A stretch of DNA of 14,770 bases from Alphaproteobacteria bacterium (GTDB lineage Bacteria; Pseudomonadota; Alphaproteobacteria; Rhizobiales; Xanthobacteraceae), in the NCBI GenBank assembly GCA_005884465.1, contig VAZH01000260.1, positions 1 to 14,770 on the forward strand, in the 5' to 3' direction. The stretch's first letter is position 1. Each line of letters starts with the position of its first letter. The position numbers and the translations under genes were made by a program. Below are positions 6,535 through 14,252 of the stretch, one piece after another. The notes under the pieces are model-generated. The model saw only the letters and a program-made list of their open reading frames with translations. It ran no database searches and was not told the DNA's origin.

Positions 6535-8361
6535 TCAAGCCGCCTTCATCTTCTCCACTTTCACGCCGCCGCCCTCCAGCAGCATGACCTTGTTGAGAAG
6601 CTTCACCAGCGCGTAGACGGCCTCGATCGAGGGCGCCGCCGTATTGGTCAGTTTGGCCATTTCCAGAATCGAACCGATCAGCGCTTCGGTTTCCAGTGAG
6701 CGGCCGGCTTCCACGTCCTGCAGCATGGATGTCTTGTGCGCGCCGACCGCCTCGGCGCCGGCGATGCGCTTGTCGATAGTGACGCGGAAGGTGACGCCGA
6801 GTTTCTGCGCGATGTCCTGCGCTTCCTTCATCATGGTCGCGGCCAGTTCGCGCGTCTCGGCGAATTGGCAAATGTCAACCAGCGTGGCGTGGGTCAGCGC
6901 CGAGATCGGGTTGAATGAGAGATTGCCCCAGGCCTTCAGCCAGATCTCCGAGCGGATATCCGGCAGCACCATCGATCTCAGCCCGGCCTTGATGAAGAGG
7001 TCGTGAAGCTCCTTGACGCGTTCAGTCTCCTTGCCGTCGAGTTCGCCGATCGGGAAGCGATCGCCCTCGACATGGTGAACCACGCCGGGCGCGATGGCCG
7101 CCGCCGCAGGATAAACCACGCAGCCGATGATGCGGTTGGGATCGATCTTCCTGGTCAGGACGCCCGAGGGATCGAGACTTTCCAGCCGGTGATTGTCGTA
7201 CTGGCCGCCGAGCCTCTGGAAGTACCACCACGGCAGGCCGTTCTGAACGGTCAGCACGACGGTGTCGGGACCGAGCATCGAATCGATATCCCGCACCACC
7301 TGATCGAGGAAATGCGCCTTCACCGCCAGCACGACGATGTCCTGCTTGCCTGCCTCGGTCGCCTTGTTGACGGCGTTGACTTTGGCGGTGTGCACCTTGC
7401 CGTCATGCCACTCGAGCTTGAGGCCGTTTTTCTGGATCGCCGCGAGGTGTGCGCCCTGGTCGATGACGGTGACGTCCTCGCCCGCGAGCGCAAACTTGGC
7501 CGCCAGCAGGCCGCCGATGGCGCCCGCGCCGACCACGCAGATCTTTTTCTGCCTGGGCGGCGCGCCCAGCAGGTACGGGCTCGGCAGCACCTGGTCGAAA
7601 ACATTGCTGAGGCCGCCGACGCCATCGATCACGATCTCGACGACGTTATGGGCGTCAGCCATGGTGCCGGCGCCGAGCGAGGTGCCGCAGGCGATGATGT
7701 CGCCCGGCATCAGCGTCACGTCCTTGGAAATCGCGGCGACGAGTTTGTGCGGCGGGAAAAACATGTCGGCGACAGGATAGTTTTGCCGCTCCTTGCCGTT
7801 CAGGATGGTCTTGACCGACAGCTTCATTGGATCGACGCCGGTCGCGATCACCGGTCCGAACACGCCAAATGTGTCGAAGCTCTTGGCGCGCGCCCATTGC
7901 TCGAACGATTTGTCCTTGCGCAGGAGATCGACGGCGGTGACGTCGTTCACGCAGGTATAGCCGAAGATATATTCGCCGGCCTCGGCCTCCGAGATGTTGA
8001 AGCATTTCTTGCCGATGACGACGCCGAGCTCGCCCTCGTAAATGATCTTTCCGGCGTAGGTGGCCGGCCGCTCGATCGGCCGGTTCGCGGGCCAATAGGC
8101 ATTCGGGGCTTTGAGGAACCAGAGCGGTTCTTTCGGCTCCTTGAACTCGTTCTTGGCGGCGAGCTGGTGGAAATTATTCCACAGGCAGATCATCTTCGAC
8201 GGATCGCACGGCGTTAGAATCTGAACTTCGGAGAGCTTCAGCCTCTCGCTGCCTGGCTTCGCGCCGGCGAAGAGGTCACCAGTATGAATGGCGATGGTTT
8301 CGCCTTCCAACGTGCCGAAGCCCGTCTTTCCACCCTGCTCAAAACGAATCCATTTTGCCAT
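6535..8361 (-). CDS. Fusion: fumarylacetoacetate-hydrolase domain + ketopantoate-reductase-like domain
   Basis: One continuous frame of 608 residues joins two enzymes that are usually separate. Residues 1 to about 255 are a fumarylacetoacetate hydrolase (FAH) family domain, with metal-ligand candidates Glu109 and Glu111 in YEGELGVVIG, Asp140 in VNDVTAVDLL, and a GTSLGAG loop at 226-232. From about 272 comes a 2-dehydropantoate 2-reductase-like domain: Rossmann motif GAGAIG at 278-283, Lys348 in LAVKAH, Asn374 in VQNGL, Lys476 in WLKAWGN, and Glu559 in LETEALIG. All the ketopantoate reductase key positions I can place are present. The start at 8359-8361 is well supported by GGGAGG six bases upstream; a longer frame to 8472 lacks this. 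It probably handles a keto or hydroxy acid, possibly reducing and then cleaving it; this is inference. The broken MFS gene lies 194 bases upstream. Confidence 0.93.
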   Translation of the reverse strand: MAKWIRFEQGGKTGFGTLEGETIAIHTGDLFAGAKPGSERLKLSEVQILTPCDPSKMICLWNNFHQLAAKNEFKEPKEPLWFLKAPNAYWPANRPIERPATYAGKIIYEGELGVVIGKKCFNISEAEAGEYIFGYTCVNDVTAVDLLRKDKSFEQWARAKSFDTFGVFGPVIATGVDPMKLSVKTILNGKERQNYPVADMFFPPHKLVAAISKDVTLMPGDIIACGTSLGAGTMADAHNVVEIVIDGVGGLSNVFDQVLPSPYLLGAPPRQKKICVVGAGAIGGLLAAKFALAGEDVTVIDQGAHLAAIQKNGLKLEWHDGKVHTAKVNAVNKATEAGKQDIVVLAVKAHFLDQVVRDIDSMLGPDTVVLTVQNGLPWWYFQRLGGQYDNHRLESLDPSGVLTRKIDPNRIIGCVVYPAAAAIAPGVVHHVEGDRFPIGELDGKETERVKELHDLFIKAGLRSMVLPDIRSEIWLKAWGNLSFNPISALTHATLVDICQFAETRELAATMMKEAQDIAQKLGVTFRVTIDKRIAGAEAVGAHKTSMLQDVEAGRSLETEALIGSILEMAKLTNTAAPSIEAVYALVKLLNKVMLLEGGGVKVEKMKAA

Positions 8362-8555
8362 CTGCGGCCTCCCGGGAAAGGCAGCGTCATTGGATCGCGC
8401 CGCCATTCCCTCATTGTAGCCGCGACGTCCGCCCCCGCAATCATGCACTGCATCATGGGGTGCCACGGCCAATGCGTGTCATGGCGCGATGACGCCGGCT
8501 CGACCGCGAATATCGTCGACCGGGCCGCGCCATATCCAAGGGAGGCGGGCTGCGG

Positions 8556-9876
8556 TCAGGACGCGGTCGCGAGTCCGCCCATGCGTTGTCCGGCCGACGC
8601 CGTTTTCCTTGCATCGGCGATGAAACTGCGAGCAGCGAAGAATAGCGAAACGCAGGTCAAGGCAATCGCCAGCGGCACGACCAGCGCCATTGCCGACTGG
8701 AGCCCGATGGCACGAAACGCATCCGTCATTTGGCCGGTGCCAGCCGCGTCCATCGCCTGCCTTGCGTACATGTCCGATAGCGCGCCGGTGACAACGGTGC
8801 CGAAACCCGCTCCGAGGACGTACTGAAAGAAGAAATATACGGCCATTGCGGTGGCCCGCAGCCGAGGTTCGACGACATCCTGCAAGGCGGAATAAACGCT
8901 GCAGTAGTAGCTGAAGTAGAGTAGCCAGCCCAGCGATAGCAGAATCGTCGCGGCATCGGCCGCACCGGCCGGCTGCGCAAGTCCGAAGTAGAGCAGGGGT
9001 GTGGCGACCAGCATGCTGCAAGAGGCCAATAACAACCGGCCGCGAAGAAACTTCTTATGCAGGTAATCCGCCAGCCATCCTCCGGCGGTCAGACCGACCA
9101 AGCTAGTTGCGCCAAGAACGATGGCTGCGATCAATCCCGCCTTACCGATCGACAGGCCGTGGGAGGAACGTGCCCATCGCGTAGGCTGCGAAATTGACGG
9201 TCGCACCGGAAGCAATGATCCACCACACGGTCGGGATAGCGAGAATGCGGCGCATCGGGCGATCGAGCGCTGTCGTGGCGTCGATGGCATAGGTCTCCTG
9301 AGAGCCGCGAACGGGCTCGGCGGCAAACAGCATCATCGCTGCCACGACGAAGCCCGGGATCGCGGCGAGATAGAACGGCACGCGCCATCCATAATTCTGC
9401 GCCAATACGCCGACGATGCTGAAAGCCAGCAACAGGCCGAGCGGCAGGCCCAGCATGAATACGCCGAGCGCACGCGCGCGTTTCTCGGACGGGAACAGAT
9501 CTCCGATCAGTGAATTTGCCGCGGGCGCGCAACTTGCCTCGCCGACGCCAACCAGCAGGCGGATCCAGAAGAACGACATGAAGCTCCAGGCAAGACCAGA
9601 AGCCGCAGTCAAGAGGCTCCACGCCGTCAGGCCTGCCGCGAGGATGTAGGTGCGGCGGAAACGATCGGCGAGATATCCGAGCGGCACGCCGGCGACCGCA
9701 TAGATCAGGGTGAAGGATGCGCCCAGAATGCCGAGGGCCGTGTCGTCAAGACTGAATTCCTTGCGGATAGGTTCCAGCACCACGGCCGGAATGGTTCGGT
9801 CGAAGAAATTCATCAGATTGATCAGGAAAAGGAGAATTAGGATATAGATCGACCTTGCGGGCGCGCGCTCCGGCAT
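8556..9876 (-). pseudogene. MFS transporter broken by a small frameshifting deletion
   Basis: A major facilitator superfamily permease split into two frames. The first part (ATG at 9874-9876, with GGGGGGAGGA just upstream) encodes membrane segments 1-7, including NFFDRTIPAVVLEPI, the GYLADRFRR loop between segments 2 and 3, and RLLVGVGEASCAPAANSLIGDLFP. It runs to GTFLP, then meets a premature TAA at 9142-9144. From 9161 a second frame continues with HGLSIGKAGLIAAI and the remaining segments to the stop at 8556. Relatives carry about six residues (such as xLLxRY) between FLP and HG. They are missing, so the lesion is best explained by loss of roughly 17-20 bases near 9159-9163 rather than a one-base read error. 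Intact length would be about 447 residues. It probably served the same catabolic unit as the FAH-KPR fusion downstream; the substrate is unknown. Confidence 0.85.
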
Positions 9877-10119
9877 CACAGTCCTCCCCCCGATGATCGT
9901 GCTTTGACGTTATAATTGGCCGAGAGCGTAGATACTGCGCTCACCTGCACAACAATCAAGAGCAAAACCCCGGAAAAGACTGTCCCAGGAACGACAATCG
10001 AATCGGGAAATCGAACTATTGAGATGATCTATCGGTCATTGTGCCCATCCGATGAAACGGAAAACGGCAGCGCGGTAGTGTCTCAATTTGAGTTGTGGTC
10101 CGAGCTTCGAGTTCGGCAT

Positions 10120-11022
10120 CTATTTGGTCATTTGATTAGCCAAGAAGTCGTGCATTTCCAAGATTGAGCGCGCGGTCGCATCAGCGTCGTATTTGAGCCA
10201 ATACCCGAAAGATCGCCTTCCATCGCGTAGGTTCGGGATGTCAAAGGCGTGATAAGCCCCCGGATAGATCACCAGCTTGACGGCAGCTCCTTTGCCTGCG
10301 CGCCGTTCCATCCAGCGTTCGCAATCTTTGGCGGGCGTCCAATCGTCAAGTTCTCCGATCAGGATAATGGTTGGAATAGTCAACTGATCGGTGGCACCGC
10401 TGCACAGAGGATAATAGGCCACCGCGGCCTTGAACTTCAGTTCGTCCCGGATTGCAAAAAGATCGACCGTACGGGTCGAGGCTAACTGGAGCGCGACGAT
10501 ACCGCCCTGCGACGACCCTACAACCGCAATCCGCTTTGGATCGACGAAGGCGAGTGTCGACAGATAGAGCAGCGCCCCCAGCGCGTCCGCCTGCCGGGCA
10601 GGCATCCCTCCGTCACAGGCTTGCTTGATGTCACGCGTGGCAAAGCTATCCACGACGAGAGAGACGTAACCCCAGCCCGTCATCAGGTCGGCTATGCGAT
10701 TGCGGGTATCTTTAAAGAGCCCACTGCATCCATGGAGATAGACAACGGCAGGGAAAGGCCCGCTCCCATCAGGCTTCGACAAATAACCCTCGATGGTGGT
10801 GCGCGGCACTTCTGCCATCGTCTCGGCCCGCTCGCGGCCGAGACGTTGCTGGAGTTGTCCAACTCGGTAAGCAGCGCTGTCGAACTGAACCAATTCGTCT
10901 GCCGGCGCGCGAGCAGTCTGGGCGCAAAGGGTTACTGTGAGGACTGTCATGGCGACGCATGTGATAATTCGGTCGCTCACCTTTCTCGCTCCGAACGTGC
11001 CGTCATTTTCAAACTGAGACAT
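10120..11022 (-). CDS. Secreted dienelactone-hydrolase-like alpha/beta hydrolase
   Basis: An alpha/beta hydrolase of the dienelactone hydrolase family, probably exported. From ATG at 11020-11022 it is 300 residues, with a hydrophobic stretch ITCVAMTVLTVTLC followed by AQTARA, which looks like a signal peptide with cleavage near residue 39. The catalytic set is complete: oxyanion-side VVYLHGCSG, nucleophile Ser171 in GSSQGG, Asp226 or Asp227 in ELDDWTP, and His258 in GAYHAFD. A GTG at 10978-10980 would place the signal peptide closer to the N-terminus and has GGAG ten bases upstream. It is a real alternative start, giving 286 residues. The frame also runs upstream into the regulator gene, but those residues look non-native. 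The gene starts seven bases after the Crp-type gene ends, so they form an operon. The natural ester or lactone substrate is unknown. Confidence 0.85.
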   Translation of the reverse strand: MSQFENDGTFGARKVSDRIITCVAMTVLTVTLCAQTARAPADELVQFDSAAYRVGQLQQRLGRERAETMAEVPRTTIEGYLSKPDGSGPFPAVVYLHGCSGLFKDTRNRIADLMTGWGYVSLVVDSFATRDIKQACDGGMPARQADALGALLYLSTLAFVDPKRIAVVGSSQGGIVALQLASTRTVDLFAIRDELKFKAAVAYYPLCSGATDQLTIPTIILIGELDDWTPAKDCERWMERRAGKGAAVKLVIYPGAYHAFDIPNLRDGRRSFGYWLKYDADATARSILEMHDFLANQMTK

Positions 11023-11029
11023 CGCCAGC

Positions 11030-11737
11030 TCAGATACCGTGAACGCTCTTGTTTGCGAGGAGGCTCTCGAGCGCATCCATCCGATGGATCGTGATGGACG
11101 CATAGTTGACCGACGCAATGCCTTTCTCCTCAAGTTTCTTGAGCAGGCGGTTGATGGTCTGGCGGCCGACGCCGACCATCGCCGCCCAGTCTTCCTGGGA
11201 AAGCCGCAAATCGATACGAACGCCGTCTTCGATGGGCTGGCCGTGCCGGCCCGCCATCCGGATCAGTTCATGGGCCAAAACCTGGATCGGCGGATGCGTC
11301 CGCAGCGCTGCGACGTATTCCACCGCGACGCGGTAATGGTGGCAGAGAAGCCGGACGAATGCCGCGTAATGGTCGATATCTCCGCCGATGACCTGGGTCA
11401 GCTTCTCCTGGCTGAGGTGAAAGACCGCGGTCTGCCCGATGGCAATCGCATCGTAGGCGTGCGGTCGTCCGTCGAGCGCGCCCGACAGGCCGAACCAGGC
11501 ACCCGGCGATGCGATCGCCAGGAAGCTCAACTGGCCGGTAGCGGAGGTGCGCATCAGCCGGATTTGACCGGATAGCAGCGCAAACAGACCGTCCGCCGTA
11601 TCGTCGGCAGCGTAGATCAGCGCGCTTTCGAAATGTCTGATCCGCCCGGCGTGCAATATGCTCTCGGAAAGCTCCGCCGGTAAACTTGCGAACCAGCTGT
11701 TCTTCGCCAGAACGCCCTCGACGTCGAGTTTCCCCAT
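11030..11737 (-). CDS. Crp/Fnr family transcriptional regulator
   Basis: A transcription factor of 235 residues: a cyclic-nucleotide-binding-like beta-roll (about 20-115), a dimer helix around 118-146, and a C-terminal winged helix-turn-helix at about 179-205 (LSQEDWAAMVGVGRQTINRLLKKLEEKG). The ligand pocket deviates from the cAMP consensus: where E. coli CRP has GE followed by RSA, this has FGLSGALDGRPHAYDAIA, so cAMP binding is doubtful. There is no N-terminal cysteine cluster for an iron-sulfur centre. I chose ATG at 11735-11737, which has GGGAGG ten bases upstream; the frame extends to 11920 but without support. It is followed at once by the secreted hydrolase gene, so the regulator may control that gene and itself. 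An inverted repeat lies just upstream at 11770. Confidence 0.92.
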   Translation of the reverse strand: MGKLDVEGVLAKNSWFASLPAELSESILHAGRIRHFESALIYAADDTADGLFALLSGQIRLMRTSATGQLSFLAIASPGAWFGLSGALDGRPHAYDAIAIGQTAVFHLSQEKLTQVIGGDIDHYAAFVRLLCHHYRVAVEYVAALRTHPPIQVLAHELIRMAGRHGQPIEDGVRIDLRLSQEDWAAMVGVGRQTINRLLKKLEEKGIASVNYASITIHRMDALESLLANKSVHGI

Positions 11738-11769
11738 CGCTCGCCGACCTCCCGAAACGAGTTTTCGAA

Positions 11770-11790
11770 TGTCGCGGACACGACAATTGT
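11770..11790. promoter_or_regulatory. Possible operator upstream of the Crp-type gene
   Basis: TGTCG at 11770-11774 and CGACA at 11781-11785 form an inverted repeat with a 6-base spacer, a geometry close to Crp/Fnr-type half-sites. It overlaps a perfect 8-bp palindrome ACAATTGT at 11783-11790. Both lie 33-53 bases before the regulator's start codon, where an autoregulatory site would sit. The half-sites do not match the classical CRP or FNR consensus (TGTGA, TTGAT), so this is only a candidate. Confidence 0.35.
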
Positions 11791-11920
11791 TACCCAAAAG
11801 AGGCAATAGACAAGGGTTTCCGAGGTGGGCTGCGCCACTGATGACTGCAGCGCCGGTGCTGGCCGGATGCAGTTCCGAGGGGTGGCGCACCTGAAGTCGT
11901 CGTGATCGGCTTTGCAGCAA

Positions 11921-11953
11921 AATTAGAAAGGGCGCCCCGACGGAGCGCCCCTT
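11921..11953 (-). terminator. Rho-independent terminator after glnA
   Basis: On the minus strand AAGGGGCGC (11945-11953) pairs with GCGCCCTTT (11927-11935), a 9-bp stem with one G-T pair. The stem can extend inward by about three more pairs and is followed by CTAATTTT. It begins 44 bases after the glnA stop. The + strand also has a T run after the stem, but no + strand gene ends here. Confidence 0.85.
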
Positions 11954-11997
11954 GCATTTTCAGACCGTGATCGGCGAGGCGAACCTGCCAACAAAGA

Positions 11998-13407
11998 TCA
12001 GAGCGAATAGTACATTTCGAATTCGACCGGATGCGGAGTCATCTCGAAGCGTTCGACTTCGGTCATCTTCAGCTCGATATAGCTGTCGATGAAGTCGTCG
12101 TCGAAAACGCCGCCATTCTTGAGGAAGGCGCGGTCCTTGTCGAGGTTCTCCAGCGCCTCGCGAAGCGAACCGCACACCGTCGGGATCGACTTCAGCTCTT
12201 CCTTCGGCAGATCATAGAGGTCCTTGTCCATCGCCGGACCCGGATCGAGCTTGTTCTTGACGCCGTCGAGTCCGGCCATCAGCATCGCCGCGAAGCCGAG
12301 ATATGGATTGGCCATCGGATCGGGGAAACGTACCTCGACGCGCTTCGCCTTCGGATTGGTGGTGTAGGGGATGCGGCAGGCCGCCGAGCGGTTGCGCGCG
12401 GAGTAGGCGAGCAGCACCGGCGCTTCATAGCCAGGAACCAGGCGCTTGTAGGAGTTGGTCGACGGGTTGGTGAAGGCGTTGATCGCCTTGGCGTGCTTGA
12501 TGACGCCGGCAATGTAGGACAGGCAGGTCTCCGAGAGGTCGGCGTATTTGTTGCCGGCGAATACCGGCTTGCCTTCCCTCCAGATCGATTGGTGGCAGTG
12601 CATGCCCGAGCCGTTGTCGCCATAGACCGGCTTCGGCATGAAGGTAGCGGTCTTGCCGTAGATATGCGCGACCTGGTGGATGCAGTATTTGTAGATCTGC
12701 ATCTGATCGGCCATCAGCGTCATCGCGTCGAACTTCATGCCGAGTTCGTGCTGGGCGGACGCAACCTCGTGGTGGTGCTTCTCGACCTTGACGCCCATCT
12801 TGGCCATCGCGCCAAGCATTTCCGAGCGCATGTCCTGCACCGAATCCTGCGGCGGAACCGGGAAGTAGCCGGCCTTGGTGCGGATGCGGTGGCCGAGATT
12901 GCCGCCCTCATATTCGGTGTCCGAGTTGATCGGCAGTTCCGACGAATCCAGCTTGAAGCCGGTGTTATAGGGCGTGGTCTGGAAGCGCACGTCGTCGAAC
13001 ACGAAGAATTCCGCCTCCGGACCGAAGAAGACCGCGTCGCCGACGCCCATCGACTTCACCATTGCTTCGGCCTTCTTGGCCATGCCGCGTGGGTCGCGGT
13101 TGTAGGGCTCGCCGGTGGTCGGCTCCAGCACGTCGCAGATGATGACCAGGGTGGTTTCCGCGAAGAACGGGTCGATTGTCGCGGTAACGGGGTCGGGCAT
13201 CAGGCACATGTCGGACTCGTTGATCGCCTTCCAGCCGGCGATCGAAGAGCCGTCGAACATCAAGCCCTCGGCGAAAACATCGTCGTCGATCATGCCGGTA
13301 TCGAAGGTCACATGCTGCCACTTGCCGCGCGGATCGGTGAAACGAAGGTCGACGTATTTCACGTCGTTGTCCTTGATTGATTTAAGGACGTCTTTGGCGG
13401 TCTTCAT
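11998..13407 (-). CDS. glnA: Glutamine synthetase type I
   Basis: Makes glutamine from glutamate, ammonia and ATP in the cytoplasm as a dodecamer; the main entry point for ammonium. The 469-residue length is standard for bacterial GSI-beta. Landmarks are [10 protein letters not shown] at 50-59, [11 protein letters not shown] near 127-137 with the metal-ligand Glu residues, the [10 protein letters not shown] block at 265-274, NRSAACRIP near 339-347, EVRFPDP near 358-364, and the adenylylation site Tyr398 in DKDLYDLP. The enzyme should therefore be switched off by GlnE-type adenylylation under PII control. ATG at 13405-13407 has AGGGG five to seven bases upstream. It follows glnB on the same strand after 111 bases, an order known in rhizobia. 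Confidence 0.98.
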   Translation of the reverse strand: MKTAKDVLKSIKDNDVKYVDLRFTDPRGKWQHVTFDTGMIDDDVFAEGLMFDGSSIAGWKAINESDMCLMPDPVTATIDPFFAETTLVIICDVLEPTTGEPYNRDPRGMAKKAEAMVKSMGVGDAVFFGPEAEFFVFDDVRFQTTPYNTGFKLDSSELPINSDTEYEGGNLGHRIRTKAGYFPVPPQDSVQDMRSEMLGAMAKMGVKVEKHHHEVASAQHELGMKFDAMTLMADQMQIYKYCIHQVAHIYGKTATFMPKPVYGDNGSGMHCHQSIWREGKPVFAGNKYADLSETCLSYIAGVIKHAKAINAFTNPSTNSYKRLVPGYEAPVLLAYSARNRSAACRIPYTTNPKAKRVEVRFPDPMANPYLGFAAMLMAGLDGVKNKLDPGPAMDKDLYDLPKEELKSIPTVCGSLREALENLDKDRAFLKNGGVFDDDFIDSYIELKMTEVERFEMTPHPVEFEMYYSL

Positions 13408-13461
13408 GAATACCCCTTTTGGCTGCAGGTCGATCTGGCCGCGGGCAGCGACCGTCGGGTA

Positions 13462-13493
13462 ATGCTCAATACATTTGGGGGATGCTCAATACA
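13462..13493. repeat. 12-bp direct repeat, two copies, in the glnB-glnA spacer
   Basis: ATGCTCAATACA occurs at 13462-13473 and again at 13482-13493, exactly 20 bases apart start to start, about two turns of the helix. On the minus strand, where the genes are read, the copies lie about 55-87 bases before the glnA ATG. The same segment holds a weak TTGTAT, 17-base gap, TATTGA pair that could be a promoter for glnA alone. A regulator bound side by side on one face of the DNA is possible but not shown. Confidence 0.6.
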
Positions 13494-13518
13494 ATATCGG
13501 AGTATCGAGAAGGTCGAT

Positions 13519-13884
<366 letters not shown>

Positions 13885-13985
13885 TCAGACTGCAGGTTGG
13901 TTTCCACGTTGCGCGAAGATCGCGCGGGTTGTTCGATCGTTGATCCCGGCCCCTTGCGGTGCCGTCTCACTTCGGGCGAGCAGCC

Positions 13986-13995
13986 GAATATATTC
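13986..13995. promoter_or_regulatory. AT-rich palindrome in the glnB leader
   Basis: GAATATATTC is a perfect 10-bp palindrome, 129-138 bases before the glnB GTG and downstream of the candidate sigma-54 element. It could mark the -10 region of a second glnB promoter or a protein-binding site. No matching -35 box was seen at 17 bases. Confidence 0.25.
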
Positions 13996-14040
13996 ATTCA
14001 TTGCCGTGGGTACGACGAAGCAGGAGCCGGCTTCCTCAAA

Positions 14041-14056
14041 AGCAGGGTCTATGCCA
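14041..14056 (-). promoter_or_regulatory. Candidate sigma-54 (RpoN) promoter of glnB
   Basis: On the minus strand the sequence reads TGGCAT, five bases, CTGCT, against the RpoN consensus TGGCAC-N5-TTGCW. The essential GG (14054-14055) and GC (14042-14043) are present at the correct 10-base spacing. It points toward glnB and predicts a start near 14030, leaving a leader of about 170 bases. Bradyrhizobium glnB is reported to be driven by tandem promoters, one under NtrC control, which fits. No convincing NtrC enhancer was found nearby. Confidence 0.55.
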
Positions 14057-14252
14057 AGTTGCTGAGGCGGCTGATTTTTGAAATGTTATCAGACTTTTAA
14101 CAGGCATTGACGGGGGGTCGGAGCGAACAGGTTACAATACCGCAGCCTGTGAAATAGGCAAACAGGTCAATCGGTATGCAGACGCCAGGGGTTGGGGTTC
14201 GCGCGGCATAGGAAGTGCCTCAGGATAAGGCGCTTGTACCAGGGATTTGGCA

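Noticed and set aside
7003..8217. Open frame of 404 codons on the plus strand opposite the FAH-KPR fusion gene
   Set aside because: It is an antisense shadow of a high-GC gene. The translation is rich in Arg, His, Asp and Val with no recognisable domain, and the minus strand gene is unambiguous.
8362..8472. 37-residue N-terminal extension of the FAH-KPR fusion
   Set aside because: The internal ATG at 8361 has a strong GGGAGG site at ideal spacing and begins with FAH-family-like residues. The extension has no similar site and an atypical composition.
9877..10119. Possible gene (83 codons from TTG at 9916 on the plus strand) in the gap between the MFS pseudogene and the hydrolase gene
   Set aside because: It has a TTG start, no Shine-Dalgarno, no domain, and overlaps the end of the hydrolase gene. 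The 243-base gap is AT-richer than average. It holds the MFS ribosome binding site and probably its promoter, and I see nothing else.
12031..13380. Open frame of 449 codons on the plus strand opposite glnA
   Set aside because: Glutamine synthetase on the minus strand is certain. The plus strand product has no family features and reflects codon bias of glnA.
14107..14138. TTGACG and TACAAT boxes on the plus strand as an nnr promoter
   Set aside because: The boxes are good individually, but the spacer is 20 bases, well outside the usual 16-18, so I do not list it as a promoter.
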